DNA of 64,000 nucleotides from Euborellia annulipes (GCA_023213315.1 JAKCPI010009267.1:1-64000), one strand, 5' to 3'. Shown: positions 22,741 through 33,426, counted from the first letter of the stretch. Notes: generated by a model not told the origin, from the sequence alone. Numbers and translations: made by a program.

Positions 22741-23704
22741 TTACCCCCAAACGGTAATTTTATAATTAATTTGAAATAAAAAAAAATCATTTGTAATTGT
22801 TGAAAATTGATTACATTATCACAGAATAGAATAGTTTTATTGTCAGAAAAGTAAAATTAAAAATTTAATAAGCATTAAAATTTTGGACTTATCGACAAAA
22901 AACACGACACCGAAAATTAGATCAGTGCGGCCACAAACGAAGAAACTCACTTCACGGTCACATGACGCAAGCTGACTGTCCTTTTGCATTGTTGCCTGTT
23001 AGAGACCCCCTCCCCTTGCATTTCACGCTCCGTGGCGATTTTCTAAGTTTTATTTTGACAGAGTTACAGGGGTGAGCGCCATTACCCAGTGAGCGCCATT
23101 ACCCCTCTCTCCCTATATATCAAGAGATTATCAAAAACGACTATTTTCAAAAACTTTGCGGGCAGGTCGGCACGGGTTAACGTCAACGTAGGTGAATAAA
23201 ATTTCATATATAAGTAAGGCTTAGTAGCTTGAAAAAAATTAGAGGGTATGCGTTCCGGTATTTAAAAAAATTTTTTTTTGCCCATATAAGGGACACCCTA
23301 ATATACATGTTTTGAGGTCCACTGAATCCAAAATAGTGGTTTTCGTGACATGGTCTGTCTGTGTATGTGAGTGTGTGTCTCTCTGTGTGTCTGGGTTCAA
23401 TTTTTTAAAGCATGAAAGAATTGAGCTAGGAGGTAGAAATTTTATATTTAAGTTTACACCCACCTAGGGCGTGAAAATAAGATTTTGATCAAAATCGGCC
23501 AAAAAGTACTAGTACTTTAGTGATGTAATTTTTCAGTTTATTTCGATTTTCTCAAAATTCGCTCCAACGATTTTGATTAAAATTCAAAAAACAATGATCT
23601 TTTATGTATAAAGCGAATTTTGGCTGTATATAAATTAGATTAATGAGATGAAGAGGATGCAGCCAATAATAAATAAAAAGCATCTATTTTGTTAACACTC
23701 TTTA

Positions 23705-23750
23705 TTTAGGAACGTTTCGGCCATGATCAACAAGGCCATCTTCAGCCCTT
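23705..23750 (-). ncRNA. Hammerhead-like motif, left inverted end
   Basis: Reverse complement of the motif at 26590-26635: CTGAAGA, T, GGCC/GGCC helix II with an 11-nt loop, GAAAC, GTT. The flanking GGG/CCT pairing is weak. Confidence 0.4.
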
Positions 23751-23956
23751 TAAGCTAGAAAATTAATACATACATTCATTAAAAATTTTTGTTATGCTAA
23801 CAAATGGTCATAAACATACATTTTTATACTCACAGTATATTTTATATTGTTAACATACAAAATAGATTTTGTCATAAGAGATATAAGATATGAGTAGGAT
23901 GGCAGCCAGGAAAGAAATTAGACAAAAATTCAATCAATTTTTATCTAATTTTATTA

Positions 23957-24005
23957 CGATCGCCGACGTTTCGGACGCAAATCGCGCCCTTCCTCAGGAC
24001 AATCG
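23957..24005 (-). ncRNA. Hammerhead ribozyme-like motif (left arm)
   Basis: Exact reverse complement of 24177-24225; the same fold applies on the minus strand. Confidence 0.5.
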
Positions 24006-24176
24006 ATGGTCAATGAAATACAGATGGGCGTATTTTTTTAATTAACAATATAGAAACACAATTCACGGGTGTGAGATGCATTGTTTTGTACTGTATATAT
24101 TTGCTGTTACCCATTGAATCCTTTCGCATTAAAATTTTTTTTAAAAAAATACGCCCATCTGTATTTCATTGACCAT

Positions 24177-24225
24177 CGATTGTCCTGAGGAAGGGCGCGA
24201 TTTGCGTCCGAAACGTCGGCGATCG
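24177..24225 (+). ncRNA. Hammerhead ribozyme-like motif (best example)
   Basis: Read 5' to 3': helix I strand CGATTGTC; core box CTGAGGA; one extra A; helix II GGGCGC, loop GATTT, GCGTCC (six pairs, one G-U); core GAAAC; GTC cleavage triplet; helix I return GGCGATCG, pairing all eight positions (two wobbles). This is the permuted type I layout known for minimal hammerheads of Penelope-like elements, with a two-base-pair helix III (AC/GU) and no loop. The oddity is the extra base between CUGANGA and helix II, present in every copy in the window. Self-cleavage is not proven. Confidence 0.55.
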
Positions 24226-24524
24226 TAATAAAATTAGATAAAAATTGATTGAACTTTTTGTCTAATTTCTTTCCTGGCTGCCATCCTACTCATATCTTCT
24301 AATAGTTCAGCCATCATCTAAATATTATAAGAGATATATAATACAGTACATGTGTATTTGGTCGTATGTATATTTAAATTTTCAATTACCCACAAGAGAG
24401 TATAAGAGAGCAACGCCTTGAATGAGAAAAATATTTAACATTTCACCTATTTAAATAAATGTTTCTTTATAATTCTATTTTTATTAATACTGTTACTTTA
24501 ATAAATTTTTTAAATTATTTATTT

Positions 24525-25195
24525 TTACTTTCTCTTACCTATGTATATATGTAATATATATATAGAGAGAAAGTATTGGATTCATGTCAAAAATTCGATG
24601 TCGAGATTTTGATGGATCTTCACGTTTTGAGGTCCCCTGAATCCAAAAAAGTGGTTTTCGCGACATGGTCTGTCTGTGGGTGGGTGGGTGGGTGGGTGTG
24701 TGTGTTCAATTTTAAGGATGAAGGAATTGAGCTACGAGGTTGAAATTTTATATTTAAGTTAAACACCCCCGGGACCGGAAAAATAAGCTTTTAATCAAAA
24801 TCGGCCAAAGAGTACTAGTGCTTTACTGATGTACTTTTTCAGTTTTTTTCGATTTTCTCAAAATTTGCTCCAACGATTTTTTTTAAAATTCAAAAATCAA
24901 TTATTTTTTAGATGTTCTTTAAAATGTATATTCTCATTTTGCGATTGAAATCTTCTGAAGACCACTTTACTCTTGTATTTCATAGGGAAGATAGGAGAAA
25001 TGGTTGCCATGGTAACAAAATATAAATATTTTCCCATACTTATAAATTTTACATCTGAATTCAAATGTTCCGTACTGTCGGGAACTAAATATATGTCGAC
25101 ACAAAAATCTGGTGTGACAAGCACAGAACACAACTTTCGATTACCGAAGGTAAGAGAAAGTTGTGTGCTGTGCGCCAGTCACACCAGATTTTTTT
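24525..25195 (+). mobile_element. Family H element, full length
   Basis: A complete copy: 5' ACTTTCTCTTACCTATG .. GAGAGAAAGTATTGG hairpin, GGGTGGGTGGG tract, full body, and 3' palindrome. It lies within the composite insertion. The 78- and 90-aa frames over its end are by-products. Confidence 0.93.
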
Positions 25196-25364
25196 ATTTA
25201 TTTTTTTATCATTTTAAAAAAATATTCAAAATCACAAATATTTGAAATGTGGTCTAAATTTGGGCTAGGCCAAAATAAACTAGAATAAAACAATAAAATA
25301 TGTACAAATATTTAACTCAAGATCAAGGGCGGATCCAGAGGTGTTTCTCGGGGAGGGGGGGGTA

Positions 25365-25447
25365 ATCTGGTGTGACTGGTCGCACAACACACAATTTTTT
25401 CTTAATTTCGGCAATTTAAAGGCGCATTCTGTACTTGTTTGCCAGAA
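25365..25447 (-). mobile_element. Degenerate family H terminal palindrome
   Basis: AATCTGGTGTGACTGGTCGC then a decayed second arm (TTCTGTACTTGTTTGCC). No body. Confidence 0.55.
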
Positions 25448-25508
25448 TATAAATACAAATCAAATTTTTAAGCATTAATTTTTAAAATTTTACATTAAAA
25501 ATACATTT

Positions 25509-26201
25509 TTACTTTCTCTTACCTATGTATATATGTAATATATATATAGAGAGAAAGTATTGGATTCATGTCAAAAATTCGATGTCGAGATTTTGATGGA
25601 TCTTCACGTTTTGAGGTCCCCTGAATCCAAAAAGTGGTTTTCGCGACATGGTCTGTCTGTGTGTGTGTGTGTCTGTCTGTCTGTGTGTCTGTCTTGTGTG
25701 TGTCTGTGAACAAAATATCTCAAGAACGAAAAGGGCTAGGAAGTTGAAATTTTATATTTAAGTTAGGCACCCCCATGGGACGTGACACGAAGCTTTTTAA
25801 CAAAATCGACCAAAGAGTACTAGTACTTTACTGATTCACTTTTTCAGTTTTTTTCGATTTTCTCAAAATTTGCTCCAACGATTTTTTTTAAAATTCAAAA
25901 ATCAATTATTTTTTAGATTCTCTATAAAATGTATATTCTCATTTTGTGATTGAAATCTTCTGAAGACCACTTTACTCTTGTACTCCATAGAAAAGATAGG
26001 AGAAATGGTTGCCATGGTATCAAAATATAAATATTTTCCCATACTTATAAATTTTACATCTTGAATTCAATTGTACCCTACTGTCGGAAACTAAATACAT
26101 GTCGACACAAAAAATCTGGTGTGACAAGCACAGTACACAACTTTCGATTACCGAAGGTAAGAGAAAGTTGTGTGCTGTGCGCCAGTCACACCAGATTTTT
26201 T
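25509..26201 (+). mobile_element. Family H element, full length
   Basis: Complete copy, very similar to 24525-25195, with a GTGTGTGTGTGTCTGTCTGT tract. Two nearly identical H copies about 1 kb apart suggest recent activity or local duplication. Confidence 0.93.
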
Positions 26202-26589
26202 ATTTTTTTATTATTAATATAATATATTATCAATGACCATTGTCATTGTCCATTGTCGCATAATAGAGCAGCATAGAAATTGCTAAGACCTATACAATCA
26301 GTGTGGAAATTTAGAGCCCGCTGACCGAATTTTTTAAATAAGATTTTTCCACAATCAGTCTTTTTGCTGTATTATTATTAATTGCCAAGGTGACCACATT
26401 ATCAAAGTCAAACTTATGTTCCTGTTTCAAAGGAATGAACTGACAGTGCAGTGGTCAATTTTTTATTTTTCACACTACTTTTATGTTCAGATATTCGAAT
26501 CCCTTGATGTCTGCTCGACTGCCCTATATAGACAATTTGTTAGCATAACAAAAATTTTTAATGAATGTATGTATTAATTTTCTAGCTTA

Positions 26590-26635
26590 AAGGGCTGAAG
26601 ATGGCCTTGTTGATCATGGCCGAAACGTTCCTAAA
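26590..26635 (+). ncRNA. Hammerhead-like motif, right inverted end
   Basis: CTGAAGA, T, GGCC / GGCC helix II, GAAAC, GTT. Helix I is limited to GGG/CCT. Confidence 0.4.
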
Positions 26636-26718
26636 TAAAGAGTGTCAACAAAATAGATGGTTTTTATTTATTATTGACTGCATCCTCTTCATCTCATTAA
26701 TCTAATTATCTTTTATGT

Positions 26719-26993
26719 TAGCGAGGCGAATAGCTGAATCAGTATGTAGTAGAAAATAAAAGGCCCAGCAGCTATGTTAATTTCTTTATTTAAGAACCCA
26801 CAGCGACGTTTCGGTCGACTATGCGACCATCTTCATGGCTAGAGTTCAGCCAACAGAAAAACCTCTTAAGTTCTTTGACAGACATTTCATAGCCTCTAGC
26901 CATGAATATGGTCGCATAGTCGACCGAAACGTCCCCGTGGGTTCTTAAATAAAGAAATTAACATAGCTGCTGGGCCTTTTATTTTCTACTACA
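26719..26993 (+). mobile_element. Second inverted-repeat insertion with hammerhead-like motifs
   Basis: Arms 26740-26843 and 26896-26993 are inverted copies (TAGTAGAAAATAAAAGGCCC .. GGGCCTTTTATTTTCTACTA) around a ~50-bp centre. Motifs at 26794-26847 (minus) and 26895-26944 (plus) have GGTCG/CGACC helix II, GAAAC-GTC, and a distal GAACTC/GGGTTC helix I. The first box reads ATGAAGA or ATGAATA. Confidence 0.7.
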
Positions 26994-27509
26994 ATTATCT
27001 TTGGGATTCTCTTTAAAATGTATACTCATTTTGCCATTGAATTATTCGGAAGACCATTTGACTTCATAGGAAGGATAGGAGAAATGGTGGCCATGATAAC
27101 AAAATATAAATATTTTCCCATCCTAATAAATTATACATCTTGAAATTCGAATTTATCCTACTGTCGGAAACTAAATAAATGTATATTGACACAAAAAATC
27201 TGGCGTGACAAGCACAGAACTCAACTTTTGGTTACCGAAGGTAAAAGAAAGTTGTGTGCTGTGCGACTATCACACTAGATTTTATTTTCTAAATTTTCTT
27301 CTTAGATGAATAGGTTAAGTAACACTACTTTAAATTATTAAACCTTCCTATAAACATTTCTTTTGCAAAATGTTTGTATTTTAACCGAGGACTTTTCATT
27401 AGAGAGTAGAGTATTTCTCTACTATTTATTCGCTTAAAATACCTTTTCAGCAAATAAAATGTTCATTGTAAGATTCTTCTCGAAAAAAAAAAAAAAAAAA
27501 AAAAATTTG

Positions 27510-28030
27510 AATTCCCCGTCAAAAGAGCAGATTCTGCAACAGCAGATAGGAAGGCAGGCATTCTTGCAACTTGCTGACCCTAAAAGAGCGCTCTTCGCTC
27601 TCTCTCTTTCTCACCGAATAGGGAATTAACATATATAAATCAACAGTTTCGTTATCGTCCACGAATAAATTGAAAGCGATTTTCGGCGCCAATGAGAGAG
27701 AGAGAGAGAAGAGAGCCAATTATAAATCTCGGGAATAAATATGATATATTCAAATGTGCGTCAACAAATGTGCTGGCGTTGCGTTCAGCGGATCTTCTTG
27801 CTCCAGCTCTCTCTAGTTCCAGCTCTCCAGCTTGGCTGCTGCCTTTGTTTATACGGTCGTGATATACGGCATCTCTCTCTCGGAGATAAATGCTAATAAA
27901 CGAGCCGTCTGATAATTACGATTGCTTTTAAATCATTTGCACACTCTCCTTAATTCCCCCCCTCACATTCTCTCGTTTCCTTTTTCTCTCTCTCTCTCTC
28001 TTTATCATTCGATAATTATTTATTACATGC
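27510..28030. other. Single-copy island with pyrimidine microsatellites
   Basis: Unique GC-richer text (GATTTTCGGCGCCAATG, GTGCTGGCGTTGCGTTCAGC) with CT/GA runs, flanked by AT-rich DNA. The 66-aa minus-strand frame is serine/leucine-rich from the GA run. No gene is recognised. Confidence 0.25.
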
Positions 28031-28538
28031 AACTTTGTAGGTGGTTGATTTTACCCAAGGGGCTTTTATAAACTAGACTTTTATTTCTAAATTAAAGATC
28101 TTTTCCTAAGAATGAGTTTTCACGCTCAGTTTATTTTCTACGCTTAATAATATACTATGCTTATAAAAATATTTATACCATTTATATTTAATTAATATAA
28201 AATAACTTTCTTCTCTTTATTATTATTAAAATTGATAATATTTTATTTAAATAATGATATATTTTTGTTAAATGATTGAAGGGCCTCATGTTGTCGATAG
28301 CCAAAAAAAAATAAAATTTTATTATCGAATCCCTTTAGAGGAATAAAACCCATTCTCTAGAAATATCTATTTACAAGGCGTTGCATAGATATACTGTATT
28401 TTCAGAAATAAAATTTAAGACAAATAATAGGATCCTATATCTATAATGAAATAAATATGATTCTTATTTCTTTTACAATTTATTATCAAATGGAAAAGAG
28501 CAAGTACAGGTGCAGCAAATAAAGGGAGCCTTTGGATG

Positions 28539-28594
28539 CCAAATGCCAACGTTTCGGACAAAATTTTATTTGTCCATCCTCAGTCCTCGTTGGC
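28539..28594 (-). ncRNA. Hammerhead-like motif
   Basis: Minus strand: GCCAAC..ACTGAGGA, T, helix II GGACAAA/TTTGTCC, GAAAC, GTT, then a distal GCCAA/TTGGC helix I. The core boxes are intact. Next to it, 28609-28670 is a separate inverted repeat (AAACTAATTAGGCAC / GTGCCTAATTAGTTT). Confidence 0.45.
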
Positions 28595-28672
28595 TTATAA
28601 ACTAATTAGGCACAAAGTTGTCATTGTTGTTGCCTAATTAGTTAGATAGAGTTAGGTGCCTAATTAGTTTAT

Positions 28673-29327
28673 TGACTGGCGCACAGCACACAACTTTACA
28701 ACTTTCTCTTACCTTTGGTAATCGAAAGTTGTGTACTGTGCTTGTCACACCAGATTTTTTTGTGTCGAGATATTTAGTTTCCGACAGTATGGTACATTCG
28801 ATTTTCAAGATGTACAATTTATAAGTATGGCAAAATATTTATTATATTTGTTACCATGGCAACCATTTCTCCTATCTTTTCTATGGAGTACAAGAGTAAA
28901 GTGGTCTTCAGAAGATTTCAATGACAAAATGAGAATATACATTTGAAAGAGCATCTAAAAAATAATTGATTTTTGAATTTTAAACAAAATCGTTGGAGCA
29001 AATTTAGAGAAAATCGAAAAAAAACTGAAAAAGTACATCAGTAAAGTACTAGTACTCTTTGGTCGATTTTGTTCAAAAGCTTCGTGTCACGTCCCAGGGG
29101 GGTGCCTAACTTAAATATAAAATTTCAACCTCCTAGCTCTTTTCGTTCTTGAAATATTTTGTTCACACACACATAGACCATGTCGCAAAAACCACTTTTT
29201 TGGATTCAGGGGACCTCAAAACGTGTATATCCATCAAAATCTCGACATCCAATTTTTGACATGAATCCAATACTTTCTCTCTCTATATATATTAACATAC
29301 TCTATATATAGAGGTAAGAGAAAGTAA
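28673..29327 (-). mobile_element. Family H element, minus strand
   Basis: Full body and 5' end (ending TATAGAGGTAAGAGAAAGTA). The palindrome's outer TCTGGTGTGA arm is missing at the left edge, and ACAACTTT is duplicated there. Confidence 0.9.
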
Positions 29328-29589
29328 AAATCTATTCAAATTCTATTGGCTACCAATTTGAATAAATAAAGGACGGGATCTAAAAGGCTTGAGAAAAAAA
29401 ATTATTTCAATCAATCTGTCTCAATTGATTAATTACAAGAGGCCGATTAGTCGAGTTATTACAACCACTAAATTGATAAGACAAAATACACACTCAAACT
29501 GTTTATTAAAAAAAGAACGTGATATTTTTTTTTTCTAATTTGATTAAATCGTAAGTCAATCACATGTTTAGGGAGAGCGAGTGAGAAAG

Positions 29590-29960
29590 AGAATGAAGTG
29601 CAAATTGTTTTAAATAAAATATTCCCCTTGTTGTTGTTGTTGTTGTTTCTGTTGGAGTAATTAAAGAAACAAGCAACCCTTTGAGTGTCCGGTTTATCTG
29701 ATTCCCCCTTTATTTATTCAGTGTCTGTCTTGCAAGCAGAAGGAGCGGGGATTATATGGTAGGGATTAGCACCTTGCTTCTCTCGCACCCCCTTCCACCT
29801 GCTTTTGCGCCCTTTCGTCCTTCGTCCTTCGACTTGACCCACCACTAAGGTATTAGTCTATAGATAATGGTGATTAAACCCAGAGACCTTTGAAGTGGTG
29901 GGTGCCCTTAAACCCTCCAAGTTTTGGCATCTGCATCTCCAGAGGTTCGCCGTTAAATAT
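29590..29960. other. Single-copy island
   Basis: (GTT)n, a CGTCCTTCGTCCTTCG duplication and CACCCCCTTCCACCTGC. No frame or known motif. Possibly regulatory. Confidence 0.2.
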
Positions 29961-30106
29961 TAAAACCACTCAATCTGCAAATTGATTAATATAATAATAA
30001 TGGCAAAAGAGACCTAGCCAAACTGCCTATAAACTTTCAACATCATATAATCACACATATATATGTAAATTAAACATATTCAATATTCAAACTATATAAT
30101 TGTTAA

Positions 30107-30448
30107 ACCCTATATATGAAATATATAGAGAGAAAGTATTGGATTCATGTCAAAAATTCGATGTCGAGATTTTGATGGATCTTCAAGTTTTAAGGTCCTC
30201 TGTATCCAAAAAAGTGGTTTTCGCGACATGGCCTGTCTGTGAACAAAATATCTCAGGAACTAAAAGAGCTTCGTGGTTGAAATTTTATATTTAAGTTAGG
30301 CACACTCCCAAGAAGTGAAAATAAGCTTTTGAACAAAATCGGCCAAAAAGTACTAGTACCTTACTGATGTACTTTTTCAGTTTTTTTCGATTTTCTCAAA
30401 ATTCGATCCAACGATTTTGTGCTGTGCGCCAGTCACACCAGATTTTTC
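30107..30448 (+). mobile_element. Family H element with internal deletion
   Basis: The 5' half is intact up to CGATCCAACGATTTTG, where it jumps directly into GTGCTGTGCGCCAGTC of the terminal palindrome. A short shared TTTG/TGTG at the join suggests microhomology-mediated loss of about 330 bp. Confidence 0.85.
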
Positions 30449-32753
30449 TCACCTTTCGCTTTCTTGAATTTTAAGCTCTTTTCAGCAAAATGTATTATCC
30501 TATAATACTTCCAAAATTTTAAGAAATTTTATAAAATAATACACATTCCTTCTCTTTTTTTTATTTAAGGTCTTTTTCGGCATCTCAGGCCATTTAGACA
30601 TCATGTTTATTTATTTCAAATGAATATTATTGTATTTGGCTTGTTTGTGATTTCATCCCTCTTCGCTTTTATTACCTATTGTTTCTGTGTTTTTTTTTTT
30701 TTTTTTATTATAAATTTAACCGTTTAGATTAAATTAGATTTTCTTAATTCTTTAATAAAATATTTGCGTGAAGAATTTTTATTGACAATAAGCCCACACT
30801 CAGGACCCTTTTTTCTTCCTGGTTCAAAGAAGTTGAGTCAATTGGTTTACAAACTGAGGTGCTGTTAAGTAATTTAGTTAGGGTTGCGTAAGAGAAGAGA
30901 GGGGATGAAGGGCTAAGAGGGTGGAAATGAGGTAAAATTTTAGATTTGAGTGCAAACTGGAGGTGGTAAGATGGCCAAAGCAAAGGGCAAGAAGGGCAGG
31001 TGGTAGGGTAAGAGAGAGGAGGTCTAAAAGAGAGAGAGCTAAGGCGGTTTGATTTGTTGGCGCAGTTAATTGAAACCCGAGGCAATTACCCCTTGCGGGG
31101 GTGGATGTGGGTCCTCCTCCAGGACGATGATGGGGATGGAGCAGCAGCGGAGGAAACTCCGCCAGCTAAGCCTGATTTACGTTTTTCCCCGAGACAGATT
31201 TTAATGTTATTTCGAGTCACAAATTGTTTAAATAGCGCCATGACTCAGGGGCGGTGACGTTAACTCCGGCCCCTCATTACAATCCGCTTGGATATTTATT
31301 CATAATATTGAGATGAGCCTTTGCCTTGTGGGGGTGGATGGAAAAAGGAACAACGAACGCCCTGGGGGGCACACCACCACCACCAACCAACCAGTTCAAA
31401 TATTCCGACGGAATTGACTTTCCACATAAATTACATTAACTTTTAGTAACAGAATGTGTTCGATGCGTTAGTGTTACGTTAGTGTTGCCATACATACACA
31501 CACCAAATATCCAGTAAGAGAGATATTATACAATTTGAAAACCGACCGTAATTTTCCTGTATTTTTCATTGAGCATCAGAGGCCAAGCAAAGTTTCTCGC
31601 GACGCTAAACTCACTCGTAGGGTTAAAGTTCAATAAAACTACCCACACAGATATACATACATATATATACACGAACGACGTCTTTCTATAATTACAGCCA
31701 AATGATTATGAACGCCATTTACATGTAGAAGATTCTGAACGCTTTATTAGACTCTAATAAATAATGAGTTGCCTATAACATAGATAAGTTTTAAATCAAA
31801 ATCTCTCTCTCTCTCTTTCCTTTATCTTATTGAAAATACGAGACGTACACGTAATGATAAAGACCAAGTTAATGAAGATATAGGTTTATAGTATTATTTT
31901 CATTGATCATTGAATGAAAATTTATAAAATAATTTCAATTTTTCAAAAAAAAAGCAAATTATATGGGGTCGTAGGACTATCGGCAGGGACCAAGTTCCTC
32001 ACGCCTTTTCCTCAACTCAGAATATAATTTAATATGAATATTATTTAAATAGACGGAAAGCCTGCCTTCGGCGTCTAGCTTCGGGTGCTGGGAACGCATT
32101 TTGTTAGGGACGCGTTTTTGTTACGTTACATTTTCTCGAAATTCAACCTATGAAAGCCGCGTTAAAGAACTTCGTTCCAAAAAATAAATAAAAAAATTAG
32201 ACCAACTCTATTTCTGAGCCCTAGGATAAAACTACTATAAGGTTTTATATAGAGATATATAAAATTGTCAGTCCTCGATAGTAAGAATTGGATAACAGTT
32301 CTCTTTGAAAAATTTCATTTATTACTAGATATTTCGGTCCCTGTCTAATGTAATCGAAATATCACCGAAAGCCTTTATGAAAATTAATCTATTAATTAAT
32401 CAATAATAACTCCATTACCGGAAAAAATAATAATGGGCATATTTGGACGATGTTATGCATAAAGGAACCAAGCGCCATTAACCTAAATCTGAGATAAGGG
32501 ACATTTTATTTACACAATTGTAAACAAAACCAATGACAATGACTTTTTTGTTCTTTTATAGAAAAAAAGTGCACAGAGTAATTATGTTGTGATTTAATTA
32601 AAGAGGTAGATAGATCTTCTTTTTCCCTACAAGATGGCGTTCTTATTTCAATTTCAATCATACTGGCGCTTGGTTCCTTTATGCATAACATCGTCCATTT
32701 ATTCATTAAGCAAGGGTTCTCCAGCTATAAGTAAAGAGGGGCATGAACAAATA
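30449..32753. other. No recognised gene; several single-copy islands
   Basis: The island at about 30990-31460 is GC-rich (GGGGTGGATGTGGGTCC, GGCGGTGACGTTAACTCC). A short S1-like relic (TTTTTCGGCATCTCAGGCC) lies at 30570. The hairpin-like AGACGGAAAGCCTGCCTTCGG at 32052 resembles the 36.2-kb triple hairpin. The 113-aa minus-strand frame at 30744-31085 is serine/proline/leucine-rich and lacks recognisable domains. Confidence 0.3.
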
Positions 32754-32761
32754 GATAAATA

Positions 32762-33024
32762 CAGTGGCGTCATTTCAACTTTTTCTTGGGGGGGGGGCAA
32801 ACATTTTTTTTGTCATAAAATTTTTTTTTCTTAAAATTTACTTACAAATGGGTACTCAAATTTGGCCAAAACATATTTAATTTAATTAATTGTTTAATTT
32901 TGTACAGTTTGTATACTCGTAGATGTATTTTGGAGTATTTTATTTAGAATAATATAAAATTTTATAAAGATCAGAGCCCTTGAGTGGGGGGCAAATGCCC
33001 CCCTCCCCCCAAATGACGCCACTG
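32762..33024 (+). mobile_element. hAT-type MITE (CAGTGGCGTCATTT)
   Basis: Terminal inverted repeats CAGTGGCGTCATTT / AAATGACGCCACTG and an exact 8-bp TSD GATAAATA at 32754-32761 and 33025-33032. 263 bp, non-coding, with G-run and C-run near the ends. An older relative is split at 524-1352. Confidence 0.93.
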
Positions 33025-33426
33025 GATAAATACTCTTATTATTGAAATAGACCTTATAGTATTCTCTTTTTCTCAGAGGAGGTCACCTATCCGAGTTTCA
33101 TCATGCTTGGACCTTGCTTAATCACAATTAACATATTAGAGAACCTATTTAATTCTAACCAGTTATTATTACTGGAGAAGAGAGTGACTTTCTCTCTAAA
33201 AGTCAACAGCAAAAAAATAAATAAAATTTGTTTTTAATTCCTTCTGGATGTCTCCCTGTCTTTATAATTGCCAACCACTAAATAAATTTCTACACTCTTA
33301 ATGAATTCCTCACATTAGAGATAGCCTTACCTTCCTTGGATATCAATAATAAAATAATTTTCTCCAAAATCAAACGCGAATACTCTCTTTTAATTTAATT
33401 AAATTTTAATCTAATAATAAGATCAC

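Larger units (their letters stand above)
22150..23113 (-). mobile_element. pogo/Tc1-like DNA transposon, internally deleted
   Basis: Terminal inverted repeats match at 25 of 26 positions (GGGAGAGAGGGG(G/T)AATGGCGC, continuing TCACT), flanked by TA on both sides (22148-22149, 23114-23115). A TA target and short repeats fit the IS630/Tc1/pogo superfamily. The 3' end carries a tandem second GTGAGCGCCATTACCC. Further copies sit at 22350-22390 and 22715-22755. It is inserted in the hAT element next to the tandem array. Confidence 0.85.
20545..23300 (+). mobile_element. hAT-type element, 2.76 kb, non-autonomous
   Basis: Terminal TAGGGTGTCCCTTAT / ATAAGGGACACCCTA inverted repeats (5-bp start fits the hAT YARNG rule) with an exact 8-bp TSD ATATACAT at 20537-20544 and 23301-23308. 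Inverted similarity continues inward about 130 bp (AACGCATA.. and AACCCGTGCCGAC at 20658 against its complement at 23166-23178). It contains no hAT transposase; instead it holds a four-unit tandem array and a pogo-like insertion. The 79-aa open frame at 20645-20884 has no recognised motif. Confidence 0.85.
23886..24326 (+). mobile_element. 441-bp inverted-repeat element carrying two hammerhead-like motifs
   Basis: Arms of about 150 bp (23893-24039 and 24144-24297) are nearly perfect inverted copies. Exact 12-bp TSD ATAAGAGATATA at 23874-23885 and 24327-24338. The ~100-bp centre is unrelated AT-rich DNA. Each arm has the ribozyme-like core. The arms also carry GCAGCCAGGA, shared with 34160 and 35490. 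Confidence 0.8.
23608..26707 (+). mobile_element. Composite insertion with 180-bp inverted ends (Penelope-like termini)
   Basis: An 11-bp TSD ATCTTTTATGT lies at 23597-23607 and 26708-26718. The ends are inverted copies of each other over about 180 bp (left 23636-23815, right 26524-26707), each with the motif CTGAAGATGGCC .. GGCCGAAACGTTCC. No reverse transcriptase is present. The interior holds a second inverted element (23886-24326) and two H copies. Inverted termini with this motif and a long TSD point to a Penelope-like element that lost its coding part, or to two inverted terminal fragments. Confidence 0.65.
20502..27286 (+). mobile_element. One family H element expanded to 6.8 kb by three nested insertions
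   Basis: H body pieces appear in order at 20502-20544, 23301-23607 and about 26994-27286 (ending in the CTGGCGTGACAAGCACAG .. TGTGCTGTGCG palindrome). Removing 20545-23300, 23608-26707 and about 26719-26993 restores a contiguous ~640-bp H sequence. The 5' hairpin is missing. Confidence 0.8.

Noticed and set aside
24525..26201. Two adjacent H copies as one tandem duplication
   Set aside because: They differ in tract structure, have their own complete ends and a different spacer, so separate insertions are equally likely.
30744..31085. 113-aa minus-strand open frame
   Set aside because: Serine/proline/leucine-rich image of a purine-rich plus strand; no domain and no splice context.
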